Positions 27,669 through 36,142 of a stretch of DNA of 64,000 bases are shown here, in pieces. The notes under the pieces were generated by a model. That model was not told the origin of the DNA. It searched no databases and was given only the letters and a program-made list of their open reading frames with translations. The stretch is from Candidatus Babelota bacterium (GTDB lineage Bacteria > Babelota > Babeliae > Babelales > Babelaceae), in the NCBI GenBank assembly GCA_013288045.1, contig JABDCP010000001.1, positions 75,736 to 139,735 of the forward strand, read 5' to 3'. Position 1 is the first letter of the stretch, and each line of letters opens with the position of its first letter. The translations under genes and the position numbers were made by a program.

Positions 27669-28100
27669 TTAAATTTGCTTAAGGATCTGCTTTTTAGGCA
27701 TTTTATATGAAGGAGCACTAGAGGCTATTTTCATTTCGCTAAATTCAAGGATCTGGCGGGCATAGCCTATCGCCTGATCTGCGACGATTGTGTGAAGCAT
27801 TGATAAGAAATGCTCGGGATATCTAGTTGTTGTTGATAATGGATTAAGTGCACCGGCACGTATCCTAATAGTTTCAAACTCTGAATCAAACAGTGAGCAA
27901 GCATCTACCAATTTAATAAGATCATGTGTCCTTGGTATTGGAACATTTTGCGCAAACAAGTAAGCTTTTAAAGCCTTTTCAGCAGATTGTTGTGCACAAT
28001 ATAACACTGAGGCAATACTTACATCACCCGAGACCAAGGGCACTTGAGCTGCCTTCAAGTCATTTTGTGCATAGGCTAACCAAAGGTTAAGCTTTTGCAT
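27669..28100 (-). CDS. HEPN-domain protein (partner of MNT)
   Basis: The 143-residue protein is a HEPN domain of the PF05168 type, with YCAQQSAEKALKAYLFAQ, the PRTHDLIKLVDAC motif containing the conserved His, and RYPEHF later. In MNT/HEPN pairs the HEPN protein is an RNase-like toxin and the MNT protein AMPylates it to neutralise it. Its start overlaps the MNT gene by 14 nt. The C-terminal tail (…KMPKKQILKQI) is basic. Whether it retains RNase activity is not clear because the classic R-x4-6-H motif is only partly matched. Confidence 0.82.
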   Translation of the reverse strand: MQKLNLWLAYAQNDLKAAQVPLVSGDVSIASVLYCAQQSAEKALKAYLFAQNVPIPRTHDLIKLVDACSLFDSEFETIRIRAGALNPLSTTTRYPEHFLSMLHTIVADQAIGYARQILEFSEMKIASSAPSYKMPKKQILKQI

Positions 28101-28407
28101 AAATCTTAATCCCTTTTTGCTTGATCTTATAACAGAAGTTCAATTTATCGCTTGAAAATTCCTCAAATTCTTCTTTGCTATATAGGAGCAAGTCTTTTGC
28201 AATATTTAACCGCGAAAGTGCCATATGACCATCCACGAGCATTTTGTAATGTGTGTCAGTAAGTGTATCGACTACAACGAGAAGATCGAGATCACTTTCA
28301 TCATCTGGCATACCCCATGCATACGATCCAAAAAGATAGATCTCACGAGGATTATACGTTGCTATGAGTCTATTCTTTACAACTTCAATCATTTCTTTAT
28401 TAATCAT
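28087..28407 (-). CDS. MNT-domain nucleotidyltransferase (antitoxin-like)
   Basis: The 106-residue protein is a minimal nucleotidyltransferase with GSYAWGMPDDESDLDLLV (about 27-44), where GS and the two Asp residues form the catalytic motif. It pairs with the overlapping HEPN gene as an MNT/HEPN toxin-antitoxin module, in which the MNT partner modifies HEPN. AAGGA lies 6 nt before its ATG. A close paralogue is encoded divergently at 28702-29052. Confidence 0.88.
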   Translation of the reverse strand: MINKEMIEVVKNRLIATYNPREIYLFGSYAWGMPDDESDLDLLVVVDTLTDTHYKMLVDGHMALSRLNIAKDLLLYSKEEFEEFSSDKLNFCYKIKQKGIKIYAKA

Positions 28408-28588
28408 GGCATCCTTCCATTAAGATAAACAAGTATAGGTCCCATGGCAGCTAATATACCATGAATACATTTCTTTTTCAAAACTTTGCTTCGAGTTAGC
28501 ATGAGTATTTTCTGATGCTCTCACAGTTCCTTCCCGAACAAGCTGGGAAAAAAAGAGCTTTAATTAAATCGTAGCATCCGAACTAAGG

Positions 28589-28618
28589 TTGTAAGCATTA
28601 AGCTCACCATGATATACT
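28589..28618 (+). promoter_or_regulatory. Promoter of second MNT gene
   Basis: TTGTAA at 28589-28594 and TATACT at 28613-28618 are separated by 18 nt. The leader to the ATG at 28702 would be about 77 nt, which is longer than for other genes here. Confidence 0.45.
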
Positions 28619-28701
28619 CTTGCCGATAAGCACCGGTATGTAGGAGACTTAAAACATTCCTTCATAGCGCGATAAGTACTAGCCTGAGGAAATTGGGTGC
28701 A

Positions 28702-29052
28702 ATGATGACAAATACAACAGAGCGCTTAATCGAAGTTGCAAAAACTAAGCTCATTGAGACATATAATCCCCTCGAGATTTATCTCTTTGGCTCATATGCA
28801 TGGGGAGCCCCTACCGAGGATAGTGATCTCGATATATTAGTCATTGTTAACGAACTTGTTAAGGATCGGAATCGACTACTTTTTGAAGGATACCTGGCAC
28901 TTTTTAATTTAGGAATCGCCAAAGATCTTTTGTTGTACACGAAAGAAGAGTTTGAAGAGCAAGCAACAAATATGTTTTCAGTCTGTTTTAAGGTAAAGCG
29001 TGACGGAAAGCAAACTTACACAAAAGCATACGTTATAGCTTCACCGCTTTAA
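28702..29052 (+). CDS. Second MNT-domain nucleotidyltransferase, without HEPN partner
   Basis: The 116-residue protein has the catalytic motif GSYAWGAPTEDSDLDILV and closely resembles the MNT at 28087-28407 along its length (both share YNP-EIYLFGSYAWG and IAKDLLLY-KEEFEE). The two genes point away from each other. Unlike the first copy, no HEPN gene follows, and the next gene encodes an unrelated exported protein. The true start is 28702 or 28705, because GAGGA lies about 11 nt upstream. It may protect against the same HEPN protein or be a leftover of a duplicated module. Confidence 0.85.
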   Translation: MMTNTTERLIEVAKTKLIETYNPLEIYLFGSYAWGAPTEDSDLDILVIVNELVKDRNRLLFEGYLALFNLGIAKDLLLYTKEEFEEQATNMFSVCFKVKRDGKQTYTKAYVIASPL

Positions 29053-29223
29053 ACTTGATTTAGATTCTCAAATACTAACTTTAGACTTCTAATCCCTTGC
29101 CACTCGTTTGTGACTAACAAATCTTATTCTAAATATTGCTATTAACAAAAGTTATTATAATCTTGGAGGTGGCCAATGAAGGTCATAGTGAAATAAAATA
29201 ACTATATGTAATAGGAACCCCTC

Positions 29224-30588
29224 ATGAAAAAACAAATTTTAGCGATCAGCTTTCTCATATGCTTACACTATGGTCAAGGAGAAGCATGCCAAAGTACTTT
29301 GGTGGAAGATCAGCCAAATATGTGTTACGCAACGGTGCAAGGACTTCCAGTTAGCTTCTATGATACGGGCATATGGGGCTATATGCCTCTGCAGGCCGAG
29401 AAAACCTTTCGCGACACTATGCCAGTTCTGTTGGATTATCTAGATCAAATCACTAGCTTTGCAAACATAAGTCGAAGCATCCGAGAATCCATCGAGACAT
29501 CTGAGGGATCTCCAGAAGACCGCTATCTTACAGCACTCATGCTTTCTCATGTGGATTTTCATCAGCTCATTACTCAGTTCATGGGTCAATTAAGCAACCT
29601 TGGTATGAGCTTAGAAGCAAATAAGAATCGGTTAGCGCTCACAAAAAATTCTCCTGACGCTGTGGAGCGCGCACTCGCAGAGCTTTCATTAGAGCCCTTT
29701 GAAAAAATACTTCTACAAGCACAACAAAGTTTTGCAACAAACCCTGCAGCATATTTTATAGGGCATCCAAAAAGTATACCTACTCGTTTAGGATCCTGCG
29801 ATGAATGGATTCAGCAACTCAATGGCCTCGCAAAAATGTTCGATCTTTGCAATGCATGCGAGAGTAAACTGAGAGCAATATTTGCGGAGTATATAGCTAA
29901 AAAAACTCGTCTAGATGTTTTGAATAATGTACTCTACCATACAGAAGTAATGTTGCATCGTGCACCGTTGGGGCGAGCTGAAAACCGTAAGAAGGATTAC
30001 GATACTATCGTTAATTCCGCGGAGGCCGAGCATGGTGACAACCTTTATTTCATAATGGCTCATCAGTTTTCTTTCAATGCCCAGACACCCCAAGCACAAG
30101 CATTGTTGCCTAGGATTTATGAGGCCTCCGCAAACTCTTCAGTAAATACCCTTTCCAGATATGCAGGGAATGCTATAGCCACCACCATTAAATCACTACG
30201 TGATGAGCAGAATGTCTGCGAAGAGAGCCTCGATAAATACAGGTTAATGATGCAATCTGAAGTTCCAGTGATTATGCACAAACTGGAACAAATAAGATTA
30301 GCAGCTAGTAGCATTCAACGGAAAATTCCTGATCTCGCCCATACTATTATTGCGTTTCAGGAAAGCATGCATTATTTCTCGCAAGCATCTCCTTTAGAAG
30401 CGTTTAGGGCTATTGTGGAGGCAGCAAAGGAAATTATTACTGGCGCAAGATTTGTGTTGAAGCCAGGTAGCATTGAGGAGTGCACAACCTATAAGGCTGA
30501 TTATGAACACTTTGCACTTATTGCAGAACGTACACAATTACTTATTAAAGGCTTGCAGGCCCAGTGGCAGGCTGCCGTTACAAAATAG
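29224..30588 (+). CDS. Exported helical protein of unknown function
   Basis: I do not recognise this 454-residue protein. A signal peptide (MKKQILAISFLICLHYGQGEA) precedes a short region with three Cys residues. The rest is predicted mostly helical, rich in Ala, Gln, Glu and Leu, with segments suited to coiled coils (for example about 110-150 and 330-370). There are no membrane helices after the signal. It stands alone with 171 nt upstream and a long gene-free region downstream. An extracytoplasmic or host-directed role is possible but unsupported. Confidence 0.75.
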   Translation: MKKQILAISFLICLHYGQGEACQSTLVEDQPNMCYATVQGLPVSFYDTGIWGYMPLQAEKTFRDTMPVLLDYLDQITSFANISRSIRESIETSEGSPEDRYLTALMLSHVDFHQLITQFMGQLSNLGMSLEANKNRLALTKNSPDAVERALAELSLEPFEKILLQAQQSFATNPAAYFIGHPKSIPTRLGSCDEWIQQLNGLAKMFDLCNACESKLRAIFAEYIAKKTRLDVLNNVLYHTEVMLHRAPLGRAENRKKDYDTIVNSAEAEHGDNLYFIMAHQFSFNAQTPQAQALLPRIYEASANSSVNTLSRYAGNAIATTIKSLRDEQNVCEESLDKYRLMMQSEVPVIMHKLEQIRLAASSIQRKIPDLAHTIIAFQESMHYFSQASPLEAFRAIVEAAKEIITGARFVLKPGSIEECTTYKADYEHFALIAERTQLLIKGLQAQWQAAVTK

Positions 30589-30929
30589 TCCTTCACTATA
30601 CGCAAAACTTTCTGAGTATCGGAAGCTTTTGGTTTTTTAAAGGCTTTAGAACATAGTATTCTATTATATGATTTCTCAAAATGATTCTTAATCTCACAAT
30701 CCCGCAAGGTAAATTACTTGCGGGATTGTGACATCTAAATGTGACGAAATAGTTAAGATAGGTAAGGTGCGATAAGAATACCCTAACTACTCAAGCCAAC
30801 TACGGCCGGAGACACTTTAATATGTTTAGTCTCTATCCAAGGTTAGCAAAACAAAAAAGTTTACTTTCAAAACAATCGCTCACATTCCCACCTCTTGTAA
30901 TTATTCATAGGTAGAACAGCTTTAGAATC
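30589..30929. other. Intergenic region with a strong hairpin
   Basis: No gene is visible. The main feature is the 15-bp perfect hairpin at 30694-30731, listed separately. The rest is AT-rich sequence without an open frame that has a ribosome-binding site. Confidence 0.6.
30694..30731. repeat. 15-bp perfect inverted repeat (hairpin)
   Basis: TCACAATCCCGCAAG (30694-30708) and CTTGCGGGATTGTGA (30717-30731) are perfect reverse complements with an 8-nt loop GTAAATTA. It lies about 105 nt after the stop of the 29224 gene. No T run follows on either side, so it is not a standard intrinsic terminator. It could stabilise the mRNA end or be a relic of a small mobile element. Confidence 0.75.
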
Positions 30930-30951
30930 TATGGTATACTGCCACCATAGA
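30930..30951 (+). promoter_or_regulatory. Promoter of moxR with flanking inverted repeat
   Basis: An extended -10 (TGG TATACT, -10 at 30936-30941) is embedded in an inverted repeat, CTATGGT (30930-30936) and ACCATAG (30945-30951), with an 8-nt centre. No good -35 is present. The dyad covers the -10 and start region and could be an operator. Confidence 0.45.
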
Positions 30952-30983
30952 CTATATACCCAGGCTATCATGAGAGACAAACT

Positions 30984-31949
30984 ATGACAGATACTACCAT
31001 TACTGAGCAAAGTGCTGCGTTTCAGAAACTTACCGATGAAGTTGGAAAAGTTATCATCGGACAACATGACACCATTCATTACATGCTTCTTGGTATCTTG
31101 TGTGATGGACACATCTTGCTCGAAGGGGTACCAGGAGTCGCAAAAACAACGATGATTAAAGCACTTACTAAAGCCATGGGACTTTCTTTTAAGCGTATTC
31201 AATTTACCCCTGACTTACTTCCTTCTGATCTTATTGGAACACCAATCTACAATCAAAAGATTGCAGATTTTGAAATCAAACAGGGACCTATTTTTGCTAA
31301 CTTAATTCTTGCCGATGAAATAAATAGAGCCCCTGCAAAAGTACAAGCTGCGCTTCTTGAAGCGATGCAAGAACACCAGGTCACCATTGGCTCAACGACG
31401 TTTATGCTTGACCGTCCCTTTTTAGTGTTTGCTACACAGAACCCACTTGAGCAAGAAGGAACCTACCGATTGCCAGAAGCACAGGTAGATAGGTTTATGT
31501 TCAAGCTACTTATACACTATCCAAGTCCTCAAGATGAAAAAGAGATACTAAGAAGAGACCGTGATGTTGATGAAATCAAACCGGTGCTTGATAAAGAAAC
31601 ACTCCTCGCCGCTCAAAAAACGGTTGACCAAATCTATTGCGATGAAAAAATTCTTGACTACATTGTGTCTCTTGCCTTTGCTACAAGAGCTCCACAAAAT
31701 TATGGTCTAGAAGAGCTGAGAAAATATATACTGTATGGGGTATCCCCCCGAGCAACCCTGGCTCTACATAAAGCAAGTCGCGCGCACGCGTTCCTAAAAA
31801 AGAGAACGTTTGTAACCCCTGATGATGTTAAAGCAGTTGCACTGCCCATTTTAAGACATCGGATAGTACTTACGGTAGATGCCGAGGCTGAAAATATCAC
31901 ACCTGATATTCTTATTAAGAAAATCTTGCTTACCGTTCCGACACCATAA
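30984..31949 (+). CDS. MoxR-family AAA+ ATPase
   Basis: The 321-residue AAA+ protein has Walker A GVPGVAKT (about 48-55), Walker B LILADEIN (about 107-114), the MoxR motifs RAPAKVQAALLEAMQEHQVTI and FVFATQNPLEQEGTYRLPEAQVDRFMFK (split), and the C-terminal lid. MoxR ATPases act as chaperones for protein complexes, usually with DUF58 and VWA proteins. None of these partners is next to it. Instead the secretion operon follows after 164 nt, so a link with that machine is possible but unproven. Confidence 0.93.
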   Translation: MTDTTITEQSAAFQKLTDEVGKVIIGQHDTIHYMLLGILCDGHILLEGVPGVAKTTMIKALTKAMGLSFKRIQFTPDLLPSDLIGTPIYNQKIADFEIKQGPIFANLILADEINRAPAKVQAALLEAMQEHQVTIGSTTFMLDRPFLVFATQNPLEQEGTYRLPEAQVDRFMFKLLIHYPSPQDEKEILRRDRDVDEIKPVLDKETLLAAQKTVDQIYCDEKILDYIVSLAFATRAPQNYGLEELRKYILYGVSPRATLALHKASRAHAFLKKRTFVTPDDVKAVALPILRHRIVLTVDAEAENITPDILIKKILLTVPTP

Positions 31950-32031
31950 TTTTTTACGCCAAGGTCCATAAAAGTATCTCTTGATGCTTTTAAAGAAAAT
32001 CTGAAAACGCTTACAAAACCTGTGGGTAAAG

Positions 32032-32059
32032 TTTACAAAAATATAACTTACAGTAAACT
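32032..32059 (+). promoter_or_regulatory. Promoter region of the secretion operon with repeated GTAAA half-sites
   Basis: TTTACA at 32032-32037 and TAAACT at 32054-32059 are 16 nt apart. GTTTAC (32031-32036) and GTAAAC (32053-32058) form an inverted repeat over the same elements, and another GTAAA (32026-32030) lies directly before the first. This clustering of one half-site around the promoter suggests a regulator-binding site. Confidence 0.4.
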
Positions 32060-32113
32060 ATGCTAGAAAGAATGATCGAATTCGGATAAGCAGGTTAGCA
32101 AGGACACCATTGT

Positions 32114-33331
32114 ATGAAAAGCCCTCTGTGGATTATCACAAGTTTATTCGCGATAATCCTTGTGGCACTTTTTGCATTCATCCTCTATTCCATGAAATCA
32201 CTTTTTGTAGCTCCAAAGGCCGCTAGTATCAAAGTTACCGCGATACCTGAAGTTGGCAAGAAAGAAGAAGCAGCACCAAGAGATGTCAGTGTTATTTACG
32301 AAGAACACGATCTTTTTGGCACCTATCGTCCCGCTATTGTACCGATCAAATCCTTAGAAACACTTCCTGCTATTCCTACCCCACCAGCACGCATTCCGGT
32401 AAGGAGCAAACCTAAACAGGCTGTTCAGTTTTTGAAGCCATTGCCCCTCAAAATTTCCGGTATTATCGGATCAAACAACGAAATGAAATCTCAGGTATCT
32501 TTTGTTAACACCAATACAGGAAAGACTGAGTCGTTCAAAGTGGGTGACAAAGTACTCGATGCCTACATCTTACGAATCTTACCGAAAAAAGTTCTTGTAG
32601 TGCGATCAAACGGACAGCAAGAAACGATATATGTTTACTCAAATGAGGCCAAAGAAGATACTGCCATCCTGCAAGATACAAGTTGGTCAGAAGTACTACA
32701 ACAACAAAGTGAGCATAGTTTCCTGATAAATCCTACAGAGTTTAAGTCTCGCGTTAATTCCCTAGCAGACCTTATTGAAATGCTCGACCTCACTACCGTA
32801 TCCCGTGCTGGGAAGCCTGCTGGGGTACGAATAGGCAAGATGAAGAAAACCTCGATCGGCTTTGCAGGTGGCTTTGAGCCTGGAGATATTATTACCAAGA
32901 TCCTTTCAACAGCTCCCGTTTCATCAGCTGAGCGCATGGCTCTCTTTAATGAGATAGCATCACTTGAACTCGGTGCCCAGATACCTGTTCAATATATGCG
33001 CCATAATACCCTCAATGTAAACACGTATACACTTTTTAATATTGCAGATCCAACAGCAAGGCTCGATACAGAAGATGACGTTACGCAACGCAGAGCTCCG
33101 AGCACTTCGCAACCAGTCGCAGCTAAGAAACAGGTAGCTCAGAAAGACATACCAAAAAATGGGGGGCCTTCGGTTGCTCAAGTAGCTCCCGTACTACCAC
33201 AAGCTCCAACTATGCCCGCTCGCAACGATATAAAAGATATTAAAAAGCGTGATCTTGATGCAATGAAACGGTATGGGGGAAGACCTGAAAATATGCCTTC
33301 ACCTTCCTTGTCAGCAGGAGGCAACTCATGA
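32114..33331 (+). CDS. GspC/PilP-like secretion system protein with PDZ-like domain
   Basis: The 405-residue protein has one N-terminal membrane helix (about 5-28), a proline-rich linker, a GspC-like HR domain (ISGIIGSNNEMKSQVSFVNTNTG...VGDKVLDAYILRILPKKVLVV, about 115-170), a PDZ-like domain (GFAGGFEPGDIITKI...LGAQIPVQYMRHN, about 245-310) and a low-complexity Pro/Ala tail. GspC connects the inner-membrane platform to the secretin, and its PDZ part may bind substrates. It is first in the operon, and its stop overlaps the secretin start by 4 nt (ATGA). Confidence 0.82.
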   Translation: MKSPLWIITSLFAIILVALFAFILYSMKSLFVAPKAASIKVTAIPEVGKKEEAAPRDVSVIYEEHDLFGTYRPAIVPIKSLETLPAIPTPPARIPVRSKPKQAVQFLKPLPLKISGIIGSNNEMKSQVSFVNTNTGKTESFKVGDKVLDAYILRILPKKVLVVRSNGQQETIYVYSNEAKEDTAILQDTSWSEVLQQQSEHSFLINPTEFKSRVNSLADLIEMLDLTTVSRAGKPAGVRIGKMKKTSIGFAGGFEPGDIITKILSTAPVSSAERMALFNEIASLELGAQIPVQYMRHNTLNVNTYTLFNIADPTARLDTEDDVTQRRAPSTSQPVAAKKQVAQKDIPKNGGPSVAQVAPVLPQAPTMPARNDIKDIKKRDLDAMKRYGGRPENMPSPSLSAGGNS

Positions 33332-36142
33332 AGTATACGCTCAGCCGCTTAACCTTCATGCTCGTTCTTCTTGTTGGTGGATTAGCTCACTTAGACGCTG
33401 AGACAGCCGTCGAAAGTCCAAGCAGCCAAGATAACCTAGGTAAGCTCAGTGACATGCTATCTTCTGCATCTGCTGCTCCCGCCGCGCAAGAAACTTCTCC
33501 TGAAAAGCCAAAGGGGGGGGGAACCCGCTAAGCCTCAAAAAGAATCTGTTGCGGGTGGAAATGTTGAAATTACGAATATTCCTTTTGGTTCGATACCTGC
33601 GCTTGGCGACCAAAAAGATCAGCCTAAAGAAACCAAACCACAACCAGTACAGGATATACTCGATATCATTGATATTCCCCAAGTGCAACACAAACCGGTA
33701 CCTCCTGGCAAATCTAAAAAAGGTAGCAAATTAGGCAAAGTAGCTCCCTCTAAGCGTGAACATGAGCTGGTGCCAACGGTCACTATGGCCGATGTTACCT
33801 TACCAGGAGAGCTTCCTTCGCTTACTGAGCAAGAGCAAAAACAGGAGAATGAGCAAGCACTTAAAAAACTTACCTCATCGGGAGCCATTTATTTAGGACA
33901 GTACCTGGAGCCTTGGAAAGGAGCTGATCCTGATGAACGTGTTGAAATGAATTTTGATAATGAAGAAATTTCTGAGCTGCTTAAATTCCTTTCTGATGTT
34001 CTTAATATTACGTTCATTCTAGATGATTATGTCGAGCCTAATCGTGCAGAGGGGCTCCAACCGTTAGCGGGTACTAAAATAACTTTTAAGTCTATTGTCC
34101 CCCTTTCGCTGAAGGAGGCATGGGATATTGGACTTACCTTCCTTGAAATGGCAGGGTTCTCAATTATTCCTGCAACACAGCCTCGAACATATCGAGTCAC
34201 GGTAAGTGCCTCACGAGATAAACCATCTGCTAACCGTGAACCTATGCCTACCTTTATCGGTATCGATCCTGAGTTACTTCCAAACACCGATGCAAAAATT
34301 CGATACGTGTACTTTGCAGAGAATGCTGATCTTTCTACGGTTGTTCAGATAATTGAACAACTTAAAAGCGGTTCTTCTGGTCCTATTATCGAAGTGCCAG
34401 CACTACGTGCAGCTATCATAACCGATAAGGCAGCAAATATTAAATCTGTCATGGGCATTCTCAGAGAGATCGACCAAGTAACGTTACCCGAAACTCTCTC
34501 CATCATCCGATTAAAACATACAGATGCACGTGAAGTTCGAGAGCTCTATTATCGATTAATTGGAAAAGATCCGAAGAGCGCCACATTCAATCCCTATATG
34601 CGCCAGAGAAAACCGAGTACCACACAATACTTTACTGAAGCTACTCGAGTCTTTGAGGAGCCTTATACCAACTCGCTCATCGTGCTAGGTACACACGAAA
34701 ATATTAAGCGCTTTGAAGACTTTGTGAAAACTTATGTCGACAAGACACTTGAATTACCGTTTTCTCCATTACATATCATTCAACTTAAATACATCGACGC
34801 AACTTCGCTTGCAAAAATATTAAACGAAGTCATACAGAAGTTTAACTCCTATCCTGCTAACACCGCACCAGCCCTCGTTGGGGGTGTCCGCGATGGCAAT
34901 AAGTTCTTTAAACCTACCGTAAGAATTACCGATGAACCATCGGCTAACAGGCTCATTATCAATGCGGATTATGAAGAGTTCCTCAAACTGAGAGAGGTCA
35001 TTCAAAAACTTGATGTCGAGCAGCCCCAAGTTATCATCAAGATTCTTATTCTTAACGTTGATCTTACCAATACCAATGAGTTAGGAACTCAATTAAGAAA
35101 TAGTGTAGCCTGCTGCGACGGAACTGGAGGCCTTGATAGTATCCTTGGCAAAAACAATATTAACTTCCAAACTTCAATGCTTGGACCTATCATTACCAAT
35201 CCTCCTTCAGGAACGACTCCTACTCAAGTTCCTAACGGAGCAGTGCGCCTACTTGGTAATCTGATTAATCTTGCAAACAGTGTCAATGGAGTTTCACCAT
35301 TTCAGGTAGGAAGTACCTTGGTGACCCTCGGACAAGACATGTTTGGCTTCTTCGGCCTGTTGCAAGCACTTGAATCATATACGCGAACCAGCGTCGTTGC
35401 TAACCCGTTCCTTATCGCAACTCATAAATACAAGGCTGAATTTAAAGTGGGGGAAACACGACGTACTACTACCTCGATCGTAACAGGTCAAACCCAGACT
35501 CAGGCTCAAGGTGACCTCTCTGCAGATCTTAGAATCGTCATCACCCCGCAGATAAGTTATGATGATATGGTTGATCTCAATGTATACGTTGAACTCGGCC
35601 AATTTACCGATGCTACTACACAGAACCGTATTATTCGAAAAATAAGTACCGAAGCACTCCTTGCCAACCGCGAGGTTCTTGCTCTTGGTGGCTTTATCCA
35701 AGATACGATCTCTGAGACCATTCAAAAAGTACCTGTTCTAGGTGATATACCGCTTCTTGGATGGCTCTTTAAGAGGAAAACAAAAACTGTTGAACGTACG
35801 AGTCTTCTCATTCTCATTTGCCCTGAAATTATCAAACCTGAGGTCGTTGAAACCTATACCTTTGGACAGATCAATGAGATTAAAGACTCGCTTTATTCTA
35901 TGCGCTCACGCTCTGAAAAACGTGACCCTATACATCGATGGTTCTTCAGTGATCATAAAGAAAAACAGGCCAGCGCTCTTGATAAGTTTGTGGCTACACA
36001 ACAACGGTACATAGATGCCTCACAACGTAAACAAGCTAGCTTGGACGATTCTCCGCTAGAAACCAAACCCGCACGTTCGTCTTCACCAGAAAAGCGCCAA
36101 GGGCTTCTAGACCTTGTTGACCAAGAAGGAGTCCTTGCATGA
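33328..36142 (+). CDS. gspD: Secretin 1 (GspD/PilQ-like), interrupted by a poly-G frameshift
   Basis: The reading starts at 33328, in an ATGA overlap with the GspC-like gene. It encodes a signal peptide (MKYTLSRLTFMLVLLVGG...) and a linker, but stops at 33531. The rest, from about 33512 to 36142, is in the frame one base later. The switch falls in nine consecutive G residues (33513-33521). With eight G the gene is one frame of about 937 residues. It then holds N0, N1-N3 domains and a secretin domain ending in VPVLGDIPLLGWLF. The secretin forms the outer-membrane channel. Sequencing error, phase variation and slippage are all possible. Confidence 0.85.
33513..33521 (+). repeat. Homopolymer of nine G in secretin gene
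   Basis: Nine consecutive G residues sit exactly where the signal-peptide frame and the secretin frame diverge. Such tracts slip readily during replication and are a known cause of phase variation. Eight or eleven G would restore the frame. Confidence 0.9.
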
